In this document: piece after piece, positions 1 to 10,700 of the stretch
Layout of the letters: each line of letters opens with the position of its first letter
Position numbering within the stretch: position 1 is the stretch's first letter
Assembly (NCBI RefSeq): GCF_003386195.1
Contig: NZ_QRDX01000006.1
Coordinates: forward strand, 124,001-188,000
Reading direction: 5' to 3'
DNA length: 64,000 nt
From: Seonamhaeicola aphaedonensis
Lineage (GTDB): Bacteria > Bacteroidota > Bacteroidia > Flavobacteriales > Flavobacteriaceae
Position numbers and translations under genes: made by a program
The notes under the pieces: model-generated
The model's input: only the letters and a program-made list of their open reading frames with translations
What the model was told of the DNA's origin: nothing
Databases searched by the model: none

Positions 1-1767
1 ATCTACCAAACCTAGAATATCATGTAACACATGAAACTGATAATGAAATGCATTACCCTCTGTAAAATCTGAACCTTCCAACCATTCGCCTACAACTTCG
101 GTTAGATCAACATCGGTTTTAAATTCACCCTTGGCATTTTTACCTCGCATAAAACCACTCTCTTTATCATACACATTTTTATAAAAAGTTGCCCTATTTT
201 TTAAAAATTTGGCTTCTTTAGTTTTACCAAGCTTTTCTGCTAACAAAGCCCCAGCATAATCATCATAGGTATTCTCCAATAAACGCGATACGGTTTCCCT
301 GCCATCATCTACACGCGATAGTTTTACATCGTAGGGAATATAACCAAAGGAATCGATAAGCTTTACATGGTTTCGGTAGTGTTCTTTGGTTAAAGATGTC
401 CAAACGGCATCAAAAATTTCGTCATCGGTATAGCCTTTAGGCTTAATACCTTTCAAGTAAGCATCTACAACCACAGGTACCGCATGATTGCCCACCATAG
501 TATGGGTTTCTTGCCCCCACAATTGCCATCGTGGTAAGTATTTATTCGCTTCTTTTGGATTCAAGGAATCGGCTTTCATATACTTGTAGCTGTCCAACAT
601 TGAGGTATTGATGTCGCTAACCAAATCTGGACTTAAAATAGTGTACATGGGATTGGCCGCTCGGTATGTATCCCACAACGACAAGGTTGAATAATATTTA
701 CCCGCAGTGGCCTGCTGAACTCCAGAATCTGAACTCCTAAATTTACCATCTACATCGGCAATGTTATTGGGCTGAATATATAAATGGTACAAACTGGTAT
801 AGAATGCCTCTTTTTTATCCTCATTGCCTTTAAGAGTAAACGTGCCCAAAATATCATTCCACTTTTTGTTGGTGCTTGTTCTTACGTTATCAAAACTATT
901 CCATGTGGGTATTTGTGCTTCCAAATTCTTTTTAGCCTCTTCAATACCAACGGTTGAAACACCTATTTTCACCTCTAGCATATTACTGTCTTCCATTTCA
1001 AAATCCAAAATATATCGAGGTGCTTTTTCTTCTTTAGCCTCAGGCGATGGCAATTCGTTTTTACTAATAATCTTTTTATTGAATTTTATAACATAATACA
1101 AATCGCGATGCGCCCAAACACGTGCTTTTCGGTATCCGCTTAGTGTGTAATCGTCTTCAAATTGTTGATACGCTTCTAAAATATTAAGTGGTATCTCGTT
1201 TATATTCCAAGAAACACCGTACTGCAAATCTATAAGTAGTTTCGCATCATTTAGTTTGTTATAAGTATATCTATGATAAGCGACATGCTCTGAAGCCGTA
1301 AGCTCTACTTGTACCTTAAAATCATCTAAATACACTTTATAGTACCCGGGCGTGGCAAATTCACTTTCTTTCTTATAAGTTGATTTGTAATTGAACCTAG
1401 AATTAGAATTGATGGTATCTGTATTTAAGGGTTGTAACAAAATATCGGACATTGACGGACACCCCACGCCATTTAAATGGGTTTGGGTAAAACCGATAAG
1501 CCAAGGGTCGTTGTACTGATAGCCAGCAATATGGTCCATTTCGTAACCTTCGTAGTGGGTGTTGTAGGATTCTGGACTTGGTTGTACCATACCCAAAGGT
1601 GTAGTAGCCCCTGGAAAGGTGTGCCCTTCGTTTTGAGTGCCAATAAATGGGTTTACGTAAACAGTATAATCTTTCGGTACTTCTTTAGTTTCACATGAAA
1701 GGATAAACGTAAAAAAAATGTAAACTACACTTTTTACTACCGTATTTAGATGTATTATTTTATTCAT
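1..1767 (-). CDS. GH92 alpha-mannosidase lipoprotein, 3' end cut by window edge
   Basis: Reading from ATG at 1767 to base 1 gives 589 codons without a stop, so the C-terminus lies outside the window. The N-terminus is a lipoprotein signal with lipobox FILSC (Cys25). The mature start NPFIGTQNEGHTFPGATTPL is the typical beginning of the GH92 N-terminal beta-sandwich (calcium-dependent exo-alpha-mannosidases). The first part of the (alpha/alpha)6 domain follows, with STLSLWDTYRAANPM. The catalytic segment (E-P and N-D-D-x-G-Q motifs) is not included, so linkage specificity and activity cannot be judged. It is separated by 237 bp from the VOC gene upstream, so it may have its own promoter. The family is certain. 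The substrate (alpha-1,2-, 1,3- or 1,4-linked mannose) is inferred only from the neighbours. Confidence 0.93.
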   Translation of the reverse strand, partial: MNKIIHLNTVVKSVVYIFFTFILSCETKEVPKDYTVYVNPFIGTQNEGHTFPGATTPLGMVQPSPESYNTHYEGYEMDHIAGYQYNDPWLIGFTQTHLNGVGCPSMSDILLQPLNTDTINSNSRFNYKSTYKKESEFATPGYYKVYLDDFKVQVELTASEHVAYHRYTYNKLNDAKLLIDLQYGVSWNINEIPLNILEAYQQFEDDYTLSGYRKARVWAHRDLYYVIKFNKKIISKNELPSPEAKEEKAPRYILDFEMEDSNMLEVKIGVSTVGIEEAKKNLEAQIPTWNSFDNVRTSTNKKWNDILGTFTLKGNEDKKEAFYTSLYHLYIQPNNIADVDGKFRSSDSGVQQATAGKYYSTLSLWDTYRAANPMYTILSPDLVSDINTSMLDSYKYMKADSLNPKEANKYLPRWQLWGQETHTMVGNHAVPVVVDAYLKGIKPKGYTDDEIFDAVWTSLTKEHYRNHVKLIDSFGYIPYDVKLSRVDDGRETVSRLLENTYDDYAGALLAEKLGKTKEAKFLKNRATFYKNVYDKESGFMRGKNAKGEFKTDVDLTEVVGEWLEGSDFTEGNAFHYQFHVLHDILGLVD

Positions 1768-2004
1768 TGATATCTTTTTATTTTGAAAGTATTCTCAATT
1801 TTTTTTACCTAATCAGAAACCTAGCGAAACAGATATATTTTGTCTAGTAAAACTATAATTTGTATTACAGTTGATGGTGCATAGATTCACCTAATTCATG
1901 GACATTCTATTCAAGACTAAACTCACAAGCCACTTGCTTAGATTAGAAACTCAAATTACACCAAAACCAATCAAACTTAATAAGGAGTATATACTCAGTC
2001 ATTT

Positions 2005-2418
2005 TTATTCTGAAAACACTTCGCTATCATTTACAAAAGATTTAAACTCAATTGGGTTTCCGCTAAAATCAAAAACAAACATAGTCATTTGCTCTCCAAC
2101 TTTTCCTTCGTAACGTTTTTGGGGTTTTATAACAAAATCAATGTTTGCTGTTTCTAATTTCTTTTGAACTGTTTTAAATTCATTTTTAGCCAACAGACAC
2201 CCAAAATGAGGAATGGGTACATGCACGCCATCTACTTTTCCGCAATAGTCCAATTCTGGAAAATTATCGCTTAAATGAGCAGAAAGTTGGTTCCCGAAAA
2301 AATCGAAATCTATCCATGATTCGGTTGACCTTCCTTCTTTACACCCTAGTATTTCCACATAAAATTTTCGTGTCGATTGAATATCTTTCACCTTAAAAGC
2401 AAAATGAAATACCCGCAT
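2005..2418 (-). CDS. VOC/glyoxalase-fold protein
   Basis: A 137-residue protein of the vicinal oxygen chelate superfamily (glyoxalase / bleomycin-resistance / dioxygenase fold). The opening MRVFHFAFKVKDIQSTRKFY is the first beta-alpha unit with a possible metal ligand His5. Near the end GNPIEFKSF gives Glu124 in the usual last-strand ligand position. His71 (PIPHFGCLL) begins the second half. There is no signal peptide, so it is cytoplasmic. It is the last gene of operon A, 14 bp after a GH92 gene. The reaction cannot be told from sequence: the superfamily includes isomerases, dioxygenases and resistance proteins. In this context it might act on a sugar-derived carbonyl or on the product of the CoA transferase/SDR genes. 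That is speculation. Confidence 0.85.
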   Translation of the reverse strand: MRVFHFAFKVKDIQSTRKFYVEILGCKEGRSTESWIDFDFFGNQLSAHLSDNFPELDYCGKVDGVHVPIPHFGCLLAKNEFKTVQKKLETANIDFVIKPQKRYEGKVGEQMTMFVFDFSGNPIEFKSFVNDSEVFSE

Positions 2419-2432
2419 AATGGTCTTGAGTT

Positions 2433-5063
2433 TTATACTGCATCTTTACCCCATGATATATTAGGTTCTGGCCCTAATTCAAAAACCATCTCCCCTCCCT
2501 TAATTAAATCGTCATGATGCAACCAACTTTTGTGATACGGTTGTCCATTTAAAGTTACCGATTGTATATAACAGTTTTCTTTTGAATTGTTTTCTGTAGT
2601 AATTTTAAAGGCTTTTCCATGACCAATATTTATAGATACCTCATCAAAAATGGGACTGCATAGTTGATACACTGGTGTTCCTGGACAAGCGGGGTAAAAT
2701 CCCATAGCTCCGAAAACATACCATGAGGAAACTTGTCCGCAATCGTCATTTCCAGGTAAACCACCCACATCATTAAAAAAGTATTTTGCCAACATATCGC
2801 GCACTACTTTCTGTGTACGCCATGGTGCGCCCACGCTGTTGTACATATATGGTGCGTGCATTGAAAATTCATCGCCCACATAATACATATCATTGGCGAA
2901 AAAATGATCAAGAAAATCGATTAGTTTTTGATGACCTCCCATAAACTCTGCCAATCCTTCAATATCGTGTGGTACTAAAAGCGTATGGTTATAATAGTAA
3001 TTTTTGGTATCTTCCTCTGTACCTTGCGCCCAAACACTAATGGATTTATCAAAGGGAGAAAGCCATTCACCATCTTTCGTTTTACCACGAACCAAACCTG
3101 TTTCTTTATCCAATACATTGATATATCGTTTGGAACGTTGCATATATTCTTTATGGGCATCCTCTTTCCCTAAGGCTTTAGCCATTTGTGCGATGCAATA
3201 ATCATCATACGAAAACTCCAAAGTTCTGGCTACTGGTTCTCCATAAAACCCAAAAATATCTGTTGGCACGTAGCCAATGGTATTGAAATAATCGATTCCC
3301 ACACGACCTGAAAATCCTCGGTCTCCTTTTTGATTCGCATTTTTGAGCATAGACTCAAAGGCTAAATCGGTATCAAAACCTCTAATACCTTTTACGTAAG
3401 CATCTGCAACTACCGCATCAGCATGGGTACCCATCATTATGTTTCGGTACCAAGGATTTGGCCACTTGGGCATCCACCCACCCTCTTGAAACGCGTTTAA
3501 CATACCGTTTATCACATCGGTTGTTTCATCGGGTTTTATGATAACCCATAGCGGATGCAAAGACCTGAAGGTATCCCACAGCGAAAGGTCTGTATACATT
3601 TGTCCGCCTTCATGTACTTGAAAATCAAACGGACTAAAATACTTCCCGTCTTCATTTAGATTTCTCGGATTCACAAAACATTTGGTAAGTGCCGTGTAAA
3701 AGATAGCTTTATCGTCTTCGCTACCTTCTACTTTAATTTTATGGAGTTCCGCCTCCCAAAGTTGTGCTTGTGCGTTCACCGCTTTATCAAAATCAAAATC
3801 TGGAAATTCGTTTTGCATATTAGCACGGGCTTGTGCTATGCTAATTAAGGAAGTAGCAACTTTAACTTTAACTTTTTCACCGTAAGATGTTGCAAAAGAT
3901 ACGTAAACCGCATTGCCATCAGCACCTTTTAATGCCATTTTAGAACCTAATTGAACATCCAGTGCTTTTGGTTCTGTACACCTCAAATGCATTTCGGTTG
4001 AACTGGAACCATCGTAATATTTGATTTTTAATGCGTAAGACTCACCGGCCTTCATATTCATGGCAAACGAATTTGTGCTCGTCGCTCGGTATTTCCACTC
4101 GTCAATAACCAAAGAATCATTCACATACATTCTTGTGCCATCTTTTGTAATGAGTTCAAAAAGGTGTTCTCCAGAATGCTTAGGAATAAAATTCGCTTTG
4201 TAAATGACTGAGAAGAAATCTGCCCTAACACCTTCAGCGGGTGCTTTCAACCAATCAAAATTTAACTTTTTATGGGTAGTGACAACTTCGGGCTGACCTT
4301 CAAATTTATCATTATTATAATATTCAGCCTCGAAGCCTTCTGGAACTAAATCCTCATCAACAACCTTAGGAAGCAAATCAACCTTAAAAACTTCAAAAGG
4401 CTTATCAAACTTAGCGACCCAATGGTTTCTGAAATGACCTGCTATGGTGGTGTAACCCTCTATTTCATTACGTTCGGGTATGACCTTGTAATTTCCAGGA
4501 ACATATACACCGTCAAATAACACGGTGGATGCGTCCGACTGTGGAAATGTAAATTGAAAGAATGCCGTTTTAGCCGAAGCTGTAAATTCTGTTTTAATAT
4601 TATAATCATCTAGCATCACCGAATAATAATGCGGTTTTGCAATTTCATTATCGTGACTAAATTTTGAAGCGCGCTCTTCAGCATCAATCTTAACTTTACC
4701 TGTTAGCGGCATGACGCACATAGGCCCCCAATCGCCTGTAACCGAACCGTTGGGGTAACGGGTACCTCTAAAACCCTGTATCTTTTCTTGGTCGTACCAA
4801 TATGGCACAGGAACCGTAATAACACGCTTGGTAAACAGTGCCGTTTGTGGCGTCCAATGGGTTAGAGCCGACGGGTTTCCAACAATAGGCGATACATAAC
4901 CTAAAGGCTCCTCTACCTCGGTTACCGTAATGTCGGCAATACTTGGTGCTGTTCCCACTCTGGTATTTACATAGTTTAATACTGATGGTGTTTTTTCTGT
5001 ATTAGTGCAGGCGTAAAATGTTATTAAAATGAATACTATTAAGGTTTTCAAAATATTTTTCAT
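2433..5063 (-). CDS. GH92 alpha-mannosidase with inserted PA14 domain
   Basis: 876 residues. The lipoprotein signal ends in TFYAC (Cys19). The GH92 N-terminal beta-sandwich (about 28-235) is interrupted by a PA14-like carbohydrate-binding domain at about 242-366, with landmarks GFEAEYYNN, DGTRMYVNDSLVIDEW and MNMKAGESYALKIKYYDG. The sandwich then resumes and the (alpha/alpha)6 catalytic domain follows (LWDTFRSLHP near 495). Glu732 in GDEFSMHAPYMYN is in the GH92 general-acid position. The base motif GGLPGNDDCGQ (D773, D774) is intact. It should be an active calcium-dependent exo-alpha-mannosidase anchored in a membrane and facing the periplasm or outside. It is a close paralogue of the next upstream gene (gap 9 bp) with the same PA14 insertion, so both probably arose by tandem duplication. 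Confidence 0.95.
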   Translation of the reverse strand: MKNILKTLIVFILITFYACTNTEKTPSVLNYVNTRVGTAPSIADITVTEVEEPLGYVSPIVGNPSALTHWTPQTALFTKRVITVPVPYWYDQEKIQGFRGTRYPNGSVTGDWGPMCVMPLTGKVKIDAEERASKFSHDNEIAKPHYYSVMLDDYNIKTEFTASAKTAFFQFTFPQSDASTVLFDGVYVPGNYKVIPERNEIEGYTTIAGHFRNHWVAKFDKPFEVFKVDLLPKVVDEDLVPEGFEAEYYNNDKFEGQPEVVTTHKKLNFDWLKAPAEGVRADFFSVIYKANFIPKHSGEHLFELITKDGTRMYVNDSLVIDEWKYRATSTNSFAMNMKAGESYALKIKYYDGSSSTEMHLRCTEPKALDVQLGSKMALKGADGNAVYVSFATSYGEKVKVKVATSLISIAQARANMQNEFPDFDFDKAVNAQAQLWEAELHKIKVEGSEDDKAIFYTALTKCFVNPRNLNEDGKYFSPFDFQVHEGGQMYTDLSLWDTFRSLHPLWVIIKPDETTDVINGMLNAFQEGGWMPKWPNPWYRNIMMGTHADAVVADAYVKGIRGFDTDLAFESMLKNANQKGDRGFSGRVGIDYFNTIGYVPTDIFGFYGEPVARTLEFSYDDYCIAQMAKALGKEDAHKEYMQRSKRYINVLDKETGLVRGKTKDGEWLSPFDKSISVWAQGTEEDTKNYYYNHTLLVPHDIEGLAEFMGGHQKLIDFLDHFFANDMYYVGDEFSMHAPYMYNSVGAPWRTQKVVRDMLAKYFFNDVGGLPGNDDCGQVSSWYVFGAMGFYPACPGTPVYQLCSPIFDEVSINIGHGKAFKITTENNSKENCYIQSVTLNGQPYHKSWLHHDDLIKGGEMVFELGPEPNISWGKDAV

Positions 5064-5072
5064 AAACCTAAT

Positions 5073-7763
5073 CTAATTGGTTAACGGCTTACTGATAGAC
5101 ACATGCCTATCCTTTAACTTAGTTCCCCACGCTTTGTTTGGTTCAGGTCCCATTTCGAATTCTAGTGTGCTACCGGCCATAATATCATCATGATGAATCC
5201 ATGATTTTGTGTAGGGCTTCCCATCAAGGGTTGCCGACTGGATATACACATTTTCTTTTAAATTGTTATGTGCAATGATGGTAAATTGTTTTCCGTTGGA
5301 TAATTTCAAACTAACTTTATCAAACATGGGGCTTCCAATTTGATACGTTGGGCTACCAGGACATGTGGGATAAAAGCCCATACTCCCAAAAATATACCAC
5401 GACGACATTTGTCCGCAATCTTCATTACCCGGTAACCCTCCAGGACCCGAAGAAAAGTTTTCGTTGAGTAAGGTTCTAATTAGTTTTTGGGTTTTCCAAG
5501 GTGCGCCAATGTAATTATACAAATAAGGCGAGTGCATGGAATACTCATCGCCCACATAATAAAAATCGTTTTCAAAAAAATGGTCTAGGTAGGCTTCAAG
5601 AGCCTTATCGCCTCCCATAAAATTGGCGAGCCCTTGTACGTCATGTGGCGCAAAAAGTGTAATATTTCTAAAATAATTTTCCCTATCCTTATCAGAACCA
5701 TACGCCCAACCACTAATAGAAGGGTCAGTAGCACTACGCCAGCTTCCATCGGCATTTCTACCTCGTACCAACTTTGTTTCTGGGTCTAAAAAGTTTTTGT
5801 AATAAAGTGAACGCTTTATGTATTCTTCGTATACTGCTTCTTTACCCATAGCTTTGGCCATTTGTGCAATACAATAATCATCGTAGGCAAACTCTAAAGT
5901 TCTAATGGCAGACTCACCGTGCTTATCAGTAGGCACATAACCTAACTTTTGGTAGTCTAAAATGCCTACACGCGCCACGTAATGACCGGTACCAGGTGTT
6001 GTGCCATTTTTTAACATGGCTTCAAAAACCTTTTCTGAGTCATAATCTCGAATGCCCTTAATGTAGGCATCGGCAACAACCGCATCGGCATGGGTACCAT
6101 GCATGATATTGGAATACCCCGGACTGGGCCACTTGGGCATCCATCCACCTTCATCATATGAATTTAATAGGGCGGTAATCATTTCTGAAACCTTTTCAGG
6201 CTCAAGTAAAATTAGTAAAGGGTGCTCTGAACGAAAGGTGTCCCAAATTGAAAAATCGGTGTACATTATCCCGGGCATCACCTTGCCATTGAAAGCACTG
6301 TAGTGGTAACCATCTTCTGTGATGTTTCTTGGTAACAATAAACTACGCTGTAAGGCTGTATAGAAAATTTTCTTTTGGTCTTCTGGTCCTTCAATTTGTA
6401 TTTTTTCTAAGGCCTTATTCCATGCTTCTTTAGTGGCTTGTGACGTTTTCTCAAAATCCCAATGATTAATTTCACTTTCTAAATTCTTTCTTGCTTGGGC
6501 TATGTTTATAAAAGAGGTACCTAACTTTACCTGAACTTTTTCGTCCGCTTCCGTTTTAAAAGAAACATGAACCGCCGAGGCCTCTGCCCCATTTGTAGCC
6601 ATTTGCATTAATTTAGATGCATTAAAAGATGTGGGTTGCGCACAACCAAATTTTAATGTGCCTCCGCCATAATTATCATAGTATTCAATTTTTATTTTAT
6701 AAGATTCCCCAGCCTTCAAATTCATACTAAAATCGTCTGTGGTTGCACCTCTATTAACCCAAGAATCAATAACTAATGTATCGTTAACATATAATCGAAC
6801 ACCATCATCTGAAGTTACATAAAATGTATGTTGTCCAGATTGTTTTGCAATAAGCTCTCCCGTATATCTCACAGAAAACAGATCCGCATTGATAGTACTC
6901 GCCGGGGCTCCCGACCATTCGAAATCAATGGAGGAATCTATGCGTTCTAAATTAGGTTTTCCCGAAAGTTCCATATTATTGTAGAATTCTCCCCTAAACC
7001 CATCAGGGAATAGTTGAATGGTTCTACCCAAATCTGGTTTTGCTACTAGGGCAAAATCCTCAAAAGGTTTACTAAATTTTGCAACAAAATAAGATGCAAA
7101 TTCTCTGCCTGTATAGCCTTTATTACCTGCTCTCCCAGTGTTGTCGGTATAGCCTTCTATTTCATTTTTCTCTGGATTGACACGAAAATATCCGTGCGCC
7201 TCGGGATTATCAATAACAATATGAGATGCATCAGATTTTGGAAACGTAAATTGTAAAAACTTGGCTTTAGATACTGCTGTAAGTTCTGCCTTAATATCAT
7301 AATCATCGAGTACTACCGAATAATAATGAGGTTGTGCTATTTCAGAGTCATGGCTAAAATTGGATGCTCGGTCCTCAGGAGTTGTCCTTAACTCGCCAAC
7401 TAATGGCATTATAGTTAAAGGTCCATATTCAGACATGGAAGCCCCATTGGGATAATGCGTACTTCGGAATCCTTGTATTTTTTCATTCTCCCACCAATAC
7501 GGAATATCTTTTGTTGTGGTTTGTGGGGTTATTTGAGTCATGGCAAAAGGCAAACCGACCCCAGGATATACATGGCCTTGAGGTAATTCTGCTTGACTCA
7601 AGGTCGATTTACCAGACCAAGGTTTTGTACCTATTCTGGTGTCTATATAATTTATAAAACCAGAATCGCTAGTATTGTTATTCTTCAGAGTCTTAGAACA
7701 GGAAGTTATGACAAGTACCAAGATTGAGAAAGGTGCAAACCAAAAAATATTTCTTTTAGTCAT
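5073..7763 (-). CDS. GH92 alpha-mannosidase with inserted PA14 domain (paralogue)
   Basis: 896 residues. Lipoprotein signal LVITSC (Cys22). The GH92 N-domain contains a PA14 module at about 252-380 (GFRGEFYNN, DGVRLYVNDTLVIDSW, NLKAGESYKIKIEYYDN). The catalytic domain carries WDTFRSEHP, the acid motif GDEYSMHSPYLYN (Glu740) and the base segment GGLPGNEDCGQ, where the first Asp is Glu (E781, D782), a variant I recall in other GH92 proteins. It should remove terminal alpha-mannose with inversion using calcium. It sits 15 bp downstream of a third GH92 and 9 bp upstream of its closest paralogue. The GH92 relic at 14.5-15.2 kb resembles this gene most (LDPETKLVRGRNADG shared), which suggests that this family has been copied repeatedly in the locus. 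Confidence 0.95.
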   Translation of the reverse strand: MTKRNIFWFAPFSILVLVITSCSKTLKNNNTSDSGFINYIDTRIGTKPWSGKSTLSQAELPQGHVYPGVGLPFAMTQITPQTTTKDIPYWWENEKIQGFRSTHYPNGASMSEYGPLTIMPLVGELRTTPEDRASNFSHDSEIAQPHYYSVVLDDYDIKAELTAVSKAKFLQFTFPKSDASHIVIDNPEAHGYFRVNPEKNEIEGYTDNTGRAGNKGYTGREFASYFVAKFSKPFEDFALVAKPDLGRTIQLFPDGFRGEFYNNMELSGKPNLERIDSSIDFEWSGAPASTINADLFSVRYTGELIAKQSGQHTFYVTSDDGVRLYVNDTLVIDSWVNRGATTDDFSMNLKAGESYKIKIEYYDNYGGGTLKFGCAQPTSFNASKLMQMATNGAEASAVHVSFKTEADEKVQVKLGTSFINIAQARKNLESEINHWDFEKTSQATKEAWNKALEKIQIEGPEDQKKIFYTALQRSLLLPRNITEDGYHYSAFNGKVMPGIMYTDFSIWDTFRSEHPLLILLEPEKVSEMITALLNSYDEGGWMPKWPSPGYSNIMHGTHADAVVADAYIKGIRDYDSEKVFEAMLKNGTTPGTGHYVARVGILDYQKLGYVPTDKHGESAIRTLEFAYDDYCIAQMAKAMGKEAVYEEYIKRSLYYKNFLDPETKLVRGRNADGSWRSATDPSISGWAYGSDKDRENYFRNITLFAPHDVQGLANFMGGDKALEAYLDHFFENDFYYVGDEYSMHSPYLYNYIGAPWKTQKLIRTLLNENFSSGPGGLPGNEDCGQMSSWYIFGSMGFYPTCPGSPTYQIGSPMFDKVSLKLSNGKQFTIIAHNNLKENVYIQSATLDGKPYTKSWIHHDDIMAGSTLEFEMGPEPNKAWGTKLKDRHVSISKPLTN

Positions 7764-7778
7764 TTTTTTAAAAGTATT

Positions 7779-10700
7779 TTATTGTACTAATATTTCATCT
7801 ATAAAAATCCAGTGATTCTTACCCGACCCAACATGCCAATTAGGAATTGATTTATTCTTAAAAGTGAATTTCACATATCGGCACAACTCTGGAGAAAAAG
7901 ATATATTGGGCCTTTCAATGTATCGTTTATTTAGATTTTTAGAAGGCGTGTTGGTTTTCACTCTTCCAACTTCTCTAAATTCCCTATTATCGGAAGACAC
8001 TTGTACAATAATTTCATCTGGATTAAATATCCATTGTCCTGTGTCAACAAGAAATCCCGGTCTAACTTTTTTTATCCACCGTTCACTTCCAAAATCAATT
8101 TCAACCTCCATATCCTCTTCATTTATTCCGGTCCAAAAGCCATCTCCAAAACTATTTGAACCCAATACTCCATCAATTAACTGTACGCCATTAGGGCTTC
8201 CATATCCAAGCCCTTTCTGACTTACCGCTATTTTGGGAAGTTTGGTTGTTGGGTTATACATAATTCCCTTCATATAAGTAGCTTCAAAAGTTCTACTCGC
8301 TTCTAAACCTTCTTTAAATGCCTTTGCTTTTATGGTTGTTTCATTATTGAGGATTAAGGGAGCATTATATACTTTGGAATTGATATCTGGCGCACTACCA
8401 TCTAAAGTATACCTTATAATGGCACCTTCGGTATTACAATATAAATTTACTTTTTTGCTTTGCGCAAAACATAATTCTTTATCTGTTGTATATGGAATAC
8501 TTACCATGCGATTTATATACAGATTGTAATCAACATCTGCTTTCATACCAACCATACCTGACAAATCGTTATCACTATTCGCCCATGTTTTATTGGGCTG
8601 GTTACCCATTTCTAATACAAGCTCTCCACCAGAAATTATTTGGTTGTATGTTATAAATGGCTTAGTGTAAACCTCTCCATTCAAGGTTGCTGATTGAATG
8701 TAAATATTTTCACTTGAATTATTATTTGCAACTACCACAAACTCCTTTCCATTCTCCAAAACAAGACCTGCCTTTTTAAACGCTGGCGACCCTATCTGAT
8801 ATTGATTACTACCGGGACAAACGGGATAAAACCCAAGAGAACTAAATACATACCATGCCGCCATTTGGCCTAAGTCATCATTATTATCCAAACCATCTGG
8901 GACGTCTCTGTAAAATTTCGGCATGATTTCCCGCACTAATTTTTGTGTTTTCCATGGCTCCCCTGCAAAGGTGTACAAGTAAGACATGTGGTTTGAAGGT
9001 TCGTCTCCATGTCCATATTTTCCAATAAAGCCAGAAATATCAACATGTTGCCCTCCTGAAATCTCGGTACTATCAGCAAAAACATTATCTAACCAATTGG
9101 TAAAGTTCTTTTTACCACCGTGAAGCTTCATTAAATACCCCATGTCATGAGGAACATAACTTGAATACCCCCAAATGTTTCCAGAAATGTAGTTTTTAAC
9201 CAAACCCTCCCATTCGGTCATATCCATTTCTAACAGTTTTCCTGTTTCAGTTAAGGGAAGCAGATACCCTGTCTCCTTATCGAAGCTATTTCGATAACCT
9301 TTACTTCGCTTTTGAAACAATTTCTGGTCTTCTTGTTTGTGTAACTTTTTAGCTACCTCAGCAATGCACCAATCAAAGTAATTATATTCGGTGGTTTTGG
9401 AAACAGACATACCAATACTTGCTGGTACAAAATCCATTTCTATGTAATATTCCATACCATTTTCTCCGTAGGGACCACTATGCTTATCTAATTCAAAAGC
9501 GGCATCTCGCATTGCTATATATGCAGATTCAACATCAATTCCAGGCAAATCTTTTACAATAGCATCTGCCATGACCGATACGGTATTATGTCCAATCATA
9601 CAAACATTGTCAAATCCAATACATTCCCATACCGGTAGGCCAACTTTGGCATCTGTATAACGCGAAGTAAGACTGTTAACAAAATCAACCACTTTTTCTT
9701 GTTCTACTAAAGCCATTAATGGGTTTTGTGCACGGTATGTATCCCATGTTGAGAAATTGCTATATTGTTCAAAATCGGAATGGTATTTTTTTCCTTCCAC
9801 AATATATTCGCCCGTTACATCAGATATAAGGTTTGGAGAAATCATGGTACGGTATACGGCTGTATAGAAACTTCTTAAATCAGAAACACTTTCTGTTTCT
9901 ATTGGGAATTTATTCATTTTCTCCTCCCAAATTTTTTGTGCTTCCACTAAAGCCTTATCAAAAGATTTTGTCTTCGCTTCAGCATCAAAATTGGCTTTTG
10001 CTCCTTCATAACTAACGTAAGATATAGCAACTTTAACATCCACCTGTTCTCCCGCTTCCACATCAAAACTAACAAATGCCTTTACTTTTTTATCATCGGC
10101 AGATGTTGTTGCTGGAATTATAATATCGTTTATGGCTATCCCTTTCTCCTTGAATTTTTTGGAAAACTGTGCATAAAAATAAACATTCCGAACACCGGCG
10201 GCGCCATTGGAACGTTTATAACCTTTTATTTCATTGTCAGAAATAAATTCAATTCCTGAACCATATAAATACTCACCCAATTGATGAGACGCATCTATGA
10301 TGATATTGCCTTTACCAGCCTGATTATAGGTATAACGATGAAACCCTACACGAGGACTTGCAGTAAGCTCTACTTTTACATCATAATCGTCAAGGATTAC
10401 AGAATAGTATCCAGCTGAAGCCTCTTCTCTGTCATGTGAAAACCGGGAACGAAAACCACTATCAGGATCTTCTTCAGTACCATCTTTAATTTTTACGCTA
10501 CCCACGGTTGGCATTAACAGAAAATCACCTAAGGCTGTTAAACCTGCCCCGCTTATGTGGCTATGGGCAAAGCCTTTTAAGATTGAATCAGTATAATGAT
10601 AACCTGAATTCCAATCCCAACCCTTTAGGTCGTTACTAGGACTTAGTTGAACCATACCAAACGGAGTTGTAGCGCCAGGAAAAGTGTGGGCATGAGCATC

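Noticed and set aside
1898-2113. 71-residue plus-strand frame
   Set aside because: It runs antisense into the VOC gene, has no recognisable domain and uses codons unlike the neighbours.
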